From contig NZ_CP099734.1 in the NCBI RefSeq assembly GCF_025398175.1, positions 1,054,001-1,118,000 of the forward strand: a stretch of DNA of 64,000 bases. Direction: 5' to 3'. Both the position numbers and the translations under genes were made by a program. The notes below the pieces were generated by a model. It worked only from the letters and a program-made list of their open reading frames with translations, had not been told where the DNA came from and made no database searches. This document shows positions 1 to 7,892 of this stretch, piece after piece (position 1 is the first letter of the stretch; every line of letters begins with the position of its first letter). Origin of the DNA: Photobacterium sp. TY1-4. Its GTDB lineage: Bacteria > Pseudomonadota > Gammaproteobacteria > Enterobacterales > Vibrionaceae.

Positions 1-614
1 ATGCTGAAACTGGCCAGCAAGGCTTGCAGATTGCAAGAGAAATGACCCCGCAGTTAATCATCTTGGATCTGATGTTACCCGTGATGAATGGACTGGCGGT
101 GTGTCGTGAGCTTAAATCCTGGTACAAGGAATTGATCTTGGTGCTAACCGCCAGTGATGATGATATGGACCAGGTCGCGTTATTAGAGATGGGGGCGGAT
201 GATTTTGTGCATAAGCCTATCCATCCGCGGGTGCTACTGGCTCGCGTCCGGGCCTTACTCCGGCGTTATGAACATCAGCCAGCTTCAGCCACTAACGAGA
301 GAGCAGAACAGTTAAACTTTGGACAATTAACCCTCCATCTCGGCCGACGTCTGGTCCAACTCAACGACAAGCCGGTTAATTTAACCGAGATGGAATTTGA
401 ACTCTTATGGTTATTGGCCAGTAACCCCGAAAAGCCGCTCTCTCGGGATGATATCAGCTTGGCTCTGCGGGGGATTGAACATGATGGTCTGGACCGCTCG
501 ATTGATAACCGGATCGTGTCGTTACGCCGGAAGCTTGGCGATCATTCGGGTGTGCCACGACGCATTATCACCGTGCGTGGAAAAGGCTATTTATTTGTGA
601 CCGATCGGTGGTAA
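1..614 (+). CDS. OmpR/PhoB-family response regulator (RstA/CarR-like), 5' end cut by window
   Basis: The reading frame is open from base 3, so the true start lies upstream and roughly the first 40 residues are missing. A receiver domain is visible with the phosphoacceptor Asp in ILDLMLP, the LTAS segment and the conserved Lys in HKPIHP. A winged-helix DNA-binding domain follows, ending in VRGKGYLF. The spelling GLDRSIDNRIVSLRRKL closely resembles RstA of enterics. A histidine kinase follows 42 bases later and a lipid A modification gene (eptA) after that, so a CarR/VprA- or PmrA-like role in envelope stress is plausible. That role is inferred from context. The TTG at base 24 is not a real start. 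Confidence 0.9.
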   Translation, partial: AETGQQGLQIAREMTPQLIILDLMLPVMNGLAVCRELKSWYKELILVLTASDDDMDQVALLEMGADDFVHKPIHPRVLLARVRALLRRYEHQPASATNERAEQLNFGQLTLHLGRRLVQLNDKPVNLTEMEFELLWLLASNPEKPLSRDDISLALRGIEHDGLDRSIDNRIVSLRRKLGDHSGVPRRIITVRGKGYLFVTDRW

Positions 615-656
615 GGCCTGAGATTTTCAATGACAAAAAATGGACAAAATTAAGCT

Positions 657-1997
657 ATGAACCGAGCCGCTTTCGCAGCCACACTGACCCGACGTTGGCA
701 AAGGATTTTGAGTCAAGGCATGTTGAAACAAGTTGTGAGCTTAGTTTTGGTGTTAACCACAGTCTATATATTGTATACAAGGGTGGTGGTGCCTTCCATT
801 GGCGTTCTTTATTATCAGGAAGTGGCAGAAGACAAAGCCCGTGATTGGCGCGGTACCTACTTGCTCTTGCAGCGGTTGTACCCAACTCAGACGGCACCAC
901 AGTGGCAAGCGTTACTGGAGCAAGTCCGCCAAACATCCAATATTCCGATTGAAGCTCGTCCTTTGGCACAGTGGCAGCTGCCGGAACAGGGGGTCAACAT
1001 ACTGCTAAAAGGTGAGATTTGGGTCGCCGACTGGCAAGAAGATATCACTTATCAGCTCATTGGCGGGGATGTTGTGGCACGTATTGGTCCCATCGGAACC
1101 ACAGATAGTGCCATGATGATTTATGCTTTCGCGACAAAGTACTTACCCCTGCTGTTCATCGTCACGATCACGCTCGGCTGGGCCCTGTGGTTGCAATATA
1201 GATTACAGCGTTTGGAACAGATTTCTGTCTCCTTTAGTCAAGGTGATTTTCATACCCGGGCCCCGGAAGGTGCGCTGGCGTTAGGAGATTTAAACCGTGC
1301 CTTTAATCGGATGGCCGAGCGGTTAAAGCGTCTTTTCCTTAGTCAGAAACATCTGACGAATGCTGTGTCTCATGAGCTGCGCTCCCCGATTGCCCGGCTA
1401 AGATTTCAACTGGAAATGCTGATCGATGAAAAAGATGAGGCCGCGATACAAAGCTATATTGCCGGCATGTCAGAAGATTTAGATGACATGGACGAGATGA
1501 TCGATGAAATGTTGACCTATGCCAAGATGGAGCGTACCGAACCTTTGGTCCAGCTTGAGCGGATTGCTATCTGTCAGTGGTTACAGTCCCAGCAGCAGTA
1601 TTTACTCGGTGAGATAGATATGGCGATGCGCCTCAAGTTACCCACTGCTGAGGTGCAAGTCGCCGCAGATCCGGCACTGTTAAGTCGTTTGTTACGCAAC
1701 TTGGTGTCGAATGCCGGACATTACGCGGTAGAAACCTTGGTTGTGGGCATCGATGTTACCGATGACAGCTGCTGTTTATGGGTTGACGATGATGGGCCGG
1801 GGATCCCGCAAGAACAACGCCAGCAGCTCTTTGAACCTTTTACTCGGCTCGATTCAAGCCGTAATAAAAATAGTGGCGGCTATGGTTTGGGGCTTGCCAT
1901 TGTCGCGCAAATCGCCCGTTGTCACCGTGGGCAGGTAGAAATACAAGAAAGCGCGTATGGTGGCACACGCATGCTCTTTCGCTGGCCACTGAAATAA
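657..1997 (+). CDS. Sensor histidine kinase (RstB/CarS-like)
   Basis: Inner-membrane sensor kinase partner of the regulator just upstream. Transmembrane helices lie near residues 24-44 and 163-180 and enclose a periplasmic sensor of about 120 residues. A HAMP linker (about 180-232) follows. The H-box SHELRSP places the phosphorylated His at residue 239. The N-box (NLVSNAGHY), G1 (DDDGPGIP) and G2 (GYGLGLAI) motifs are intact, so it should be catalytically competent. An in-frame stop at 651 limits how far upstream translation can begin. ATG 657 has no clear ribosome site, and ATG 720 (starting MLKQVV, nearer the usual RstB N-terminus) is an alternative. The partner is clear from adjacency, the signal is not. 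Confidence 0.88.
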   Translation: MNRAAFAATLTRRWQRILSQGMLKQVVSLVLVLTTVYILYTRVVVPSIGVLYYQEVAEDKARDWRGTYLLLQRLYPTQTAPQWQALLEQVRQTSNIPIEARPLAQWQLPEQGVNILLKGEIWVADWQEDITYQLIGGDVVARIGPIGTTDSAMMIYAFATKYLPLLFIVTITLGWALWLQYRLQRLEQISVSFSQGDFHTRAPEGALALGDLNRAFNRMAERLKRLFLSQKHLTNAVSHELRSPIARLRFQLEMLIDEKDEAAIQSYIAGMSEDLDDMDEMIDEMLTYAKMERTEPLVQLERIAICQWLQSQQQYLLGEIDMAMRLKLPTAEVQVAADPALLSRLLRNLVSNAGHYAVETLVVGIDVTDDSCCLWVDDDGPGIPQEQRQQLFEPFTRLDSSRNKNSGGYGLGLAIVAQIARCHRGQVEIQESAYGGTRMLFRWPLK

Positions 1998-2379
1998 AGC
2001 ATCAGCTATGGCCCATGCCTTCGTCAGAGCGCTGTCCCGCTCCTGGGAGGCTGAAAGTCTAAATCAGGAGATGTATCTCATCACTCAGCGCCGGGATCGG
2101 CGCTCACTTCTATTGTTCCCGCTCCCGTAACCGCCATTTCGACATAAAACAGGTGTGAAAGCTGCCGCTTGAGGGGCATACCGGATCGCTGTAACGAATG
2201 TCATCAGGCCTGACAAACGACGACAAAGTACGACAAATGTCGACAGGGTTACCACTGAATCACGACATCTCTTGGGGATATTTTCGGGCATATTTTTGGG
2301 GTCCGTAATAACCGTCTAGAGAGAAAAAAATGTCCCGTTCATACGTTTTGTTGGTCATGCCCCAGGAGATCGCTAAGTC
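1998..2379. other. Intergenic region between the kinase gene and eptA
   Basis: This 382-base gap holds the promoter region expected for eptA. The clearest signal is a 10-bp-phased GACAAA repeat at 2212-2247, listed separately. An AT-rich stretch at 2275-2330 could contain the promoter, but I cannot assign -35 and -10 boxes with confidence. A 17-codon open frame (2330-2383) overlaps the eptA start; see findings. Confidence 0.5.
2212..2247 (+). promoter_or_regulatory. Four GACAAA-type direct repeats at exact 10-bp spacing, candidate response-regulator site
   Basis: GACAAA occurs at 2212, 2222 and 2232, and GACAGG at 2242, so each unit starts one helical turn after the last. Phased direct repeats are the usual target architecture of OmpR/PhoB-family regulators, and one is encoded immediately upstream. 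The array lies about 130-170 bases before the eptA start. Binding by that regulator is inferred. Confidence 0.5.
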
Positions 2380-3795
2380 ATGATGGATTTAGTATTCCGT
2401 TGGAAAAATAAATTGACCCAAACCACCATGAGTTCGACTCGGCTTACGTTACTGCTCTCGGTGAGCTTGGTCTTGTTTTATAACCTTCCGTTGTGGCAGG
2501 AAATATTAAGTTTGCACTATGAGATGAATTTTCGGAATTTGGTGTTCTTTATCTCATTGTTTGTATTTCTTGTCAGTTGTTTTAATGTTGTGTTATTGCT
2601 GATTGCTTTGCCATATATTCAAAAGCCGCTGACGATACTCATTTGTATTTCGGCAGCTTTTGCAGCTTATTTTATGGATGCATACGGGATCATGATTGAT
2701 CGCACGATGATCCAAAATACGCTGGAAACAGATCCCGGCGAAGTTTTCGAATTACTCAGTCTCAAAATGCTGCTCTATTTTCTGGTTTTTGGTTTGATCC
2801 CTGCGGTAGTGATTTATTGCCTCAATATTCAAAAGCAGAGCCTCGGCAAAGAAGTTGTGAGTCGACTTGTTAGCGGGACAAGCAGTTTTATCGTGGTAGG
2901 TTTGATAGCCTTTACATTTTATCAGGATTACGCATCCTTGTTTCGCAATAATCGTCATTTACGTTATTTGCTTAATCCGTCGAACTATATTTATGCCTCG
3001 GTCACTTACCTCTCCAACGTATTGGATTCCGGGAAGATCACGATACAACCGATCGCCCTGGATGCCAGGCGTGAGTCGAGAGTGACATCGGATAGAAAAA
3101 GCCTGACCATCCTGGTGGTTGGAGAGACCGCAAGGGCGGCAAACTTTTCATTCAATGGGTATGATAAAAACACCAATCCACAACTGAGCCAGCAGGACAT
3201 TATTAATTTCAGCAATGTCTCCTCATGTGGTACGTCTACAGCTGTATCATTGCCCTGCATGTTCTCTCATTTTGACCGGACGGACTATAGCCGCTCTGAA
3301 GCCAAGCAATATGAAGGGTTGCTGGATGTACTGGCCCGGGTTGGTGTGGATGTGTTATGGCGAGAAAATAATTCCGGCTGTAAAGGGGTCTGTGATCGGG
3401 TTTTTACAGAAGAGTTAAGCCAGCAGGCGGTCAGCGAATTTTGTCGGGATCAAGAATGCTTAGATGAGATCTTGCTTCATCGCTTGGAAGAATACATCGA
3501 CAATTTGACCCATGATGCTTTTATCGTGTTGCACCAAAAGGGAAGTCACGGGCCTGCCTATTATCGAAGATACCCACAAGGTTTCGAAAAATTTATACCT
3601 GTGTGTCGAACCAATCAACTGCAGGACTGTACTCGACAGGAAATTACCAATGCGTATGACAACAGTATTTTGTATACGGATCATTTTTTAAATAAGGTTA
3701 TCGAGTTTCTAAAACAGCGCTCGAAACATTATGATACAGCGATGATCTACTTGTCGGATCACGGGGAATCACTCGGTGAAAACAATATGTATCTG

Positions 3796-3804
3796 CATGG
3801 AACC
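3796..3804. repeat. Left copy of the 9-bp target-site duplication
   Basis: CATGGAACC directly abuts the left end of the IS and is repeated without mismatch at 4860-4868. In eptA it encodes His-Gly-Thr. Confidence 0.95.
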
Positions 3805-4859
3805 GGCTTTGTTGACTAAATCGGCGTGAACTTTTCTTGCAGTCAGTGATCTGATCTTGTGACGTTTACTGACAGGCCACCCTCATGGGAAAAAGCACTT
3901 ACCGAACAGATAACTGGAAAGAGTACAACCAATCACTGATTAACCGCGGCTCGCTGACATTCTGGATCGACGAAGAAGCGATAAGCGGCTGGTTATGCTC
4001 TGAACATCACGGTAACCGTGGACGCGGCTATCAATATTCAGACACTGCGATCATGACTGCTCTCATGGTGAAGCGACTATTCAACCTGTCACTTCGTGCT
4101 GTTCAAGGTTTCATGAACTCGGTGTTTTCTCTGATGAAAGTACCACTAACATGCCCGAACTACAGCAGCATCAGCAAGCGAGCGAAAACGGTCGATATCC
4201 CTATCAAAATGCCTGCTCGGGGTGAAATTCGTCATCTAGCTATTGACGCAACTGGCCTGAAAGTATTCGGCGAAGGTGAGTGGAAAATGAAAAAGCATGG
4301 CAAAGAACAACGTCGTGTCTGGCGAAAGCTCCATCTTGCTGTTGATGCTGATACCCACCAAATTATCTGCGCAGAACTCTCGTTATCAACCGTCACCGAT
4401 GGTGAGGTCATGCCAACATTACTTAACCAAACTTATCGTAAGATCAAATCGATATCAGGTGACGGCGCTTATGATACCAGGCTGTGCTATCAAGCGATTC
4501 AACGGAAGAAAGCACAGCCCCTTATCCCTCCCAGAACTGGAGCAGCATACTGGGAGCACGGTCACCCCAGAAATGTTGCGGTTGCAAACCAGCGTATTCA
4601 CGGTAGCAATGAACACTGGAAAAAGACCAGTGGTTACCACAGTCGCTCAATCTCGGAAACGGCGATGTCGAGATATAAGCGACTGCTTGGTTCAGCTTTA
4701 AGCCTGCGTGATTACAACGCTCAGGTCGGAGAAGCGCTTGCTGCCGTCCGTGCGTTGAACAAGTTAACAGGGCTCGGCATGCCCGTAACTCGTAAAGTTA
4801 GCTAAAACATGGCTTAAATTGGGTCGATCTGTTGTTTTCCTGATTTGATCAACAAAGCC
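3805..4859 (+). mobile_element. IS5-family (IS903-group) insertion sequence, complete, 1055 bp
   Basis: The element is bounded by near-perfect 18-bp inverted repeats (left GGCTTTGTTGACTAAATC; right, read inward, GGCTTTGTTGATCAAATC; 16 of 18 identical) that match the IS903 terminal sequence as I know it. It is flanked by a 9-bp direct duplication, CATGGAACC, at 3796-3804 and 4860-4868, which is the duplication size of this group. It carries one intact transposase. It splits eptA in the same orientation as that gene. Confidence 0.96.
3885..4805 (+). CDS. IS5-family transposase (IS903 group)
   Basis: This is a DDE transposase of 306 residues, the usual length for the IS903 group. An N-terminal DUF4372-like/helical DNA-binding part (MGKSTYRTDNW) is followed by the catalytic core. 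The first Asp lies in AIDATGLKVFG, the second in SGDGAYDT, and the Glu in the Y-R-E signature segment SISETAMSRYK. The ATG at 3885 is the first start inside the element. The frame is undamaged and both ends of the element are intact, so it could still transpose. Confidence 0.95.
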   Translation: MGKSTYRTDNWKEYNQSLINRGSLTFWIDEEAISGWLCSEHHGNRGRGYQYSDTAIMTALMVKRLFNLSLRAVQGFMNSVFSLMKVPLTCPNYSSISKRAKTVDIPIKMPARGEIRHLAIDATGLKVFGEGEWKMKKHGKEQRRVWRKLHLAVDADTHQIICAELSLSTVTDGEVMPTLLNQTYRKIKSISGDGAYDTRLCYQAIQRKKAQPLIPPRTGAAYWEHGHPRNVAVANQRIHGSNEHWKKTSGYHSRSISETAMSRYKRLLGSALSLRDYNAQVGEALAAVRALNKLTGLGMPVTRKVS

Positions 4860-4868
4860 CATGGAACC
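4860..4868. repeat. Right copy of the 9-bp target-site duplication
   Basis: CATGGAACC directly follows the right inverted repeat of the IS and is identical to 3796-3804. The absence of mismatches fits a recent insertion. Confidence 0.95.
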
Positions 4869-5122
4869 CCATATCTGTTTGCACCCCGGGAGCAGAAGCA
4901 TGTGCCTTTGATGATGTGGCTGTCCGAGAAATACCGTGTTCACCACAGCATCGACCAGGAGTGTTTAAACGACAAGCGGGCGGATGAAATATCGCAAGAT
5001 TACCTTTTCCACTCGGTACTGGGCTTAATGTCAGTGAAAACGGATATCTACCGTGAAGAGTTAGATCTTTTTGCCAGCTGCCGCAGTCAGAATACAGACG
5101 CATAGCCGGTGGCACTTGTTGT

Positions 5123-5160
5123 AACCCGGGTCAGTGATGACCAACACTCCCGGGTTTTTT
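5123..5160 (+). terminator. Terminator-like hairpin between eptA and dgkA
   Basis: AACCCGGG pairs with CCCGGGTT around an 18-base loop, followed by six T. The dgkA start codon is only 23 bases past the T tract, so the hairpin probably sets how much eptA transcription reads into dgkA. Confidence 0.7.
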
Positions 5161-5183
5161 ATAACCAGGACAGGGGATTCGCG

Positions 5184-5606
5184 ATGACAGAAGTATTGAA
5201 TAAACCAAATGGTAAAGGTCTGATGCGTTTGCTTAAAGCAATGCGATGTTCAATTGCTGGTTTTAAAGCGGTCTATCGCTACGAGGCAGCCTTTCGGCAG
5301 GAGTTATTCTTAGCTGGGTTGTTATTGCCGTGCAGCCTGATACTCGCCGATGACTGGCTGCAATTGATTTTATTGGTTTTCGGAGTTTTGTTGATTTTAC
5401 TTGTGGAGATCATTAATTCAGCACTGGAGGCTGTTGTGGACCGTATTGGTCTGGAGCAACATGAACTTTCCGGACGGGCCAAGGATATGGGATCCGCTGC
5501 GGTTTTTGTTGCATTGCTTATATACATATTGATCTGGGGAAGTGTGATATTCCATAACTTGACCAATATATTTAATCAACTGACTAAATCGATCCTGGTC
5601 GGGTAA
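5184..5606 (+). CDS. dgkA: Diacylglycerol kinase
   Basis: DgkA is a small inner-membrane kinase that phosphorylates diacylglycerol to phosphatidic acid. Its family signature EIINSALEAVVDRIG is present at about residues 75-89, with three hydrophobic helices. ATG 5184 is chosen because AGGGGA lies just upstream and the protein then starts like other DgkAs; the frame is open for 25 more codons upstream, without family match. At 140 residues it is slightly longer than the E. coli enzyme (about 122) because of a C-terminal extension. EptA releases diacylglycerol when it uses phosphatidylethanolamine, so the pairing with eptA makes biochemical sense: DgkA recycles the by-product. Confidence 0.94.
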   Translation: MTEVLNKPNGKGLMRLLKAMRCSIAGFKAVYRYEAAFRQELFLAGLLLPCSLILADDWLQLILLVFGVLLILLVEIINSALEAVVDRIGLEQHELSGRAKDMGSAAVFVALLIYILIWGSVIFHNLTNIFNQLTKSILVG

Positions 5607-5658
5607 AATAATCTCGTCATTTATTCTATTTTGTTACCAAATATTTAGGAATATAAAA

Positions 5659-6648
5659 ATGGTTTATAAAATAAGCTACACATTGGTTATCTTATCACTG
5701 CTATATTCTGATTTATCGATAGCAGAACTGGCAGAAAATAAAGGTATAAGTGGTGAAGTGTCGATAAACACGGCTTACCTGTCATATAAGTCTAATTTCA
5801 ATACGGAAGGGAACCGTGTCAAATCAGATGATTTAAACACAGCAGGCAGTTCAGACAATCAAGTGACATTGACGCCTTTAGGAAATTTACAATATACATT
5901 TGGTTCCGGGTTAAATAAACAGATCTTCATTGGTACTTCGCGTGAGGATATTTTAGTGGGTGACTTTGCGCTTGAGGTTGGTTATCGCCAAGCGTTTGCA
6001 GACGGGACGGTTGTCAGTGTTGCCTATCTTCCCAGTGTCGAATCGGGTGAGACCTGGGCCGATCCATATTTAACAAACGCGGAAAGAAAAACAACGGATA
6101 CATCGGGTGACACTTACCGTTTCACGCTCAGTACGATTGCGGGGTCTGGTCTATCGATTGATTTGGCTTTTGCGACAACAGAGATTAAGGATGAAAAATC
6201 AGGTGCTGATCTTTCCGTCGCTGAGCAGAAATTGCTTGATCGAAACGGGAGCAGTTTTTATATCAGTACCGAGTATCAAGTTGATATTGATCAGACATCA
6301 GCATTCGTACCCTCTATTACCTATATTGCTCATGATGCTGATGGAGAGGTTATGGCCTTTTCTTCCTATGCCGGAGAGCTGACCTACTACAAAGCATTAG
6401 GTCATCATTTTTTAGCGATCACTATGGGATACGGGGTCAGCGATTATGATAAAGCGAATCCACTGTTTAACAAAACGCGCTCCGATGACAGTTACAGTTT
6501 ATTTGCCGCCTATGAATATGACTCAGTCTTTGGTCTGAATCATTGGTCCCTCATGTCATTCGCAGGATACAGCAGTAGTTCATCGAATATCGAATTCTAT
6601 GATGAGAGTGGCTATATGGTCTCAATGGGTTTGAACTACAAATTTTAG
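5659..6648 (+). CDS. DUF2860-type outer-membrane beta-barrel protein
   Basis: A 329-residue exported protein with a signal peptide (residues 1 to about 23, ending SIAELA). It continues with alternating amphipathic strands rich in aromatic and Gly residues and ends in the terminal Phe (NYKF) typical of outer-membrane barrels. The segment ISGEVSINTAYLSYKSNFN resembles the start of DUF2860 proteins found in Vibrio and Photobacterium; this assignment is from memory. Its function is unknown. It follows dgkA by 52 bases, so it may be co-transcribed with the envelope-modification genes. Confidence 0.75.
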   Translation: MVYKISYTLVILSLLYSDLSIAELAENKGISGEVSINTAYLSYKSNFNTEGNRVKSDDLNTAGSSDNQVTLTPLGNLQYTFGSGLNKQIFIGTSREDILVGDFALEVGYRQAFADGTVVSVAYLPSVESGETWADPYLTNAERKTTDTSGDTYRFTLSTIAGSGLSIDLAFATTEIKDEKSGADLSVAEQKLLDRNGSSFYISTEYQVDIDQTSAFVPSITYIAHDADGEVMAFSSYAGELTYYKALGHHFLAITMGYGVSDYDKANPLFNKTRSDDSYSLFAAYEYDSVFGLNHWSLMSFAGYSSSSSNIEFYDESGYMVSMGLNYKF

Positions 6649-6689
6649 TATCCGCACAATAGTTGAACAGAAAATAACGATTAGATTTT

Positions 6690-6719
6690 CAGAGCGCGAT
6701 CAATCACGAGCGCGGTCTG
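6690..6719 (+). terminator. Possible terminator after the DUF2860 gene
   Basis: CAGAGCGCG pairs with CGCGGTCTG with one mismatch and a 12-base loop, then ATTATTT. The T run is weak, so this is tentative. Confidence 0.45.
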
Positions 6720-6797
6720 ATTATTTCTGTGTCCGTGAGGATCAGCAAGGCGCACTCATGCAGCCCTTACTCGATCATTATGTCAAAGGAGTTGTTC

Positions 6798-7889
6798 ATG
6801 TCTATGCGACATCGGCTGTCGACCCAGTTGGCTGCTAAGCCCTATGTCATTTCAGTTGTTCTGGTATTACTACTCTTTGCTTGGATGGCGTCAGGGCAAT
6901 TATCTCAGCCTGACCAAACCCAGCCGATGCTAACTGACTGGTCGACCGGATCACTGCCCAGCGTGAGGACGAAAGCATTCAAGGCTGAGTTGGTTACCCG
7001 TTCTGTACACTTGTATGGTCGTACAGAGCCTGATCGCACGGCGACGGTTGCTGCCGAAGTGTCCGGACAAGTCATTGAAGTGATAGCCCGACGCGGTAGC
7101 GTCTTGAAAGAGGGGGATCTGATTGCCCGGATCGAGACAAACAACCTTCCTGAGCAAATTGCCTATGCAAAGGCGCGCTTTAAGCAGAGAGAGGTGGAAT
7201 TTGACGGTATTCAGAAACTGAATGCGAACGGCTTTCAGGGAAAGGTTCGGCTGGCGGAAGCCGTCGCGTCCCTGAGTCAGGCACAAGCTGATTTGGCAGC
7301 GCTTAACCGTATGCTCAGTAAAACAGAAATCAGAGCATCTCAATCAGGAATACTCAACGAGCGTTATATCGAAGCAGGCGACTTTGTTTCGGTCGGGGCG
7401 GCAGTGGCTGAAATTACGGATATCAACCCTTTGGTCGTCAGGGCTGATGTGACCGAGAAAGACGTCCATGCCATTCATTTAGGTCAGAAGGCAGTCGTTA
7501 GTTTACGCAACGCACAGCAGGTTGAAGGTGAACTGCGCTATATTTCTCGCGTTTCAAATAAGGAAACGAACACCTTTAAAGTTGAAGTCAGCATTCCCAA
7601 CGCCGATTTGAAGCTCTGGGCGGGGGAGAGTGCCGAACTTACGCTTTCGCTGGAAGAAACTCGAGCCATTAAGCTCCCGCCTTCATACCTGGCGTTGGAT
7701 GATGCCGGTCAAGTCGGTGTGAAAACGGTCACTGATGGTGTGGTCGGTTTTCATCCGGTTGATTTAGTCAAAACGGATGTAGACGGCGCCTGGTTAGGTG
7801 GTTTTGATGCGGCGGCTGAAATCATTATTCTCGGCCAAGGTTTTGTCAATGTTGGTGATCGCGTCAGCACCACCAGAGTGGGAAATTAA
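6798..7889 (+). CDS. RND efflux periplasmic adaptor (membrane fusion protein)
   Basis: The adaptor links an inner-membrane RND pump to an outer-membrane channel. One N-terminal hydrophobic segment (about residues 15-35) anchors or exports it. A lipoyl/barrel-sandwich half (VAAEVSGQVIEVIARRGS), a short helical hairpin (about 120-175) and the second lipoyl half (IRASQSGILNERYIEAGD) follow, then a beta-barrel domain. ATG 6798 is chosen because AAGGAG lies 7 bases upstream; ATG 6780 is in frame but lacks such a site. The length of 363 residues is normal. The pump gene begins 3 bases after the stop. No outer-membrane channel gene is nearby, so a TolC encoded elsewhere is probably used. Confidence 0.9.
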   Translation: MSMRHRLSTQLAAKPYVISVVLVLLLFAWMASGQLSQPDQTQPMLTDWSTGSLPSVRTKAFKAELVTRSVHLYGRTEPDRTATVAAEVSGQVIEVIARRGSVLKEGDLIARIETNNLPEQIAYAKARFKQREVEFDGIQKLNANGFQGKVRLAEAVASLSQAQADLAALNRMLSKTEIRASQSGILNERYIEAGDFVSVGAAVAEITDINPLVVRADVTEKDVHAIHLGQKAVVSLRNAQQVEGELRYISRVSNKETNTFKVEVSIPNADLKLWAGESAELTLSLEETRAIKLPPSYLALDDAGQVGVKTVTDGVVGFHPVDLVKTDVDGAWLGGFDAAAEIIILGQGFVNVGDRVSTTRVGN

Positions 7890-7892
7890 CGC

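Larger units (their letters stand above)
2380..5105 (+). pseudogene. eptA: Lipid A phosphoethanolamine transferase, interrupted by an IS element
   Basis: EptA moves phosphoethanolamine from phosphatidylethanolamine to lipid A on the periplasmic face of the inner membrane and confers polymyxin resistance. The N-terminal part (2380-3804) has five hydrophobic helices, then the sulfatase-fold domain with the nucleophilic Thr (about residue 285, motif CGTSTAVSLPCM), KGSHGP and SDHGES. An insertion at 3805-4859 ends the frame at 3819 after 479 residues. The remaining C-terminus continues in the same frame at 4860-5105 (HGTPYLFAP, HVPLMMWLSEKY). Removing the element and one target copy gives an intact protein of about 553 residues, the usual family length. 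There is no other lesion, so the insertion appears recent. The ribosome site CAGGAG precedes ATG 2380/2383. Confidence 0.93.
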
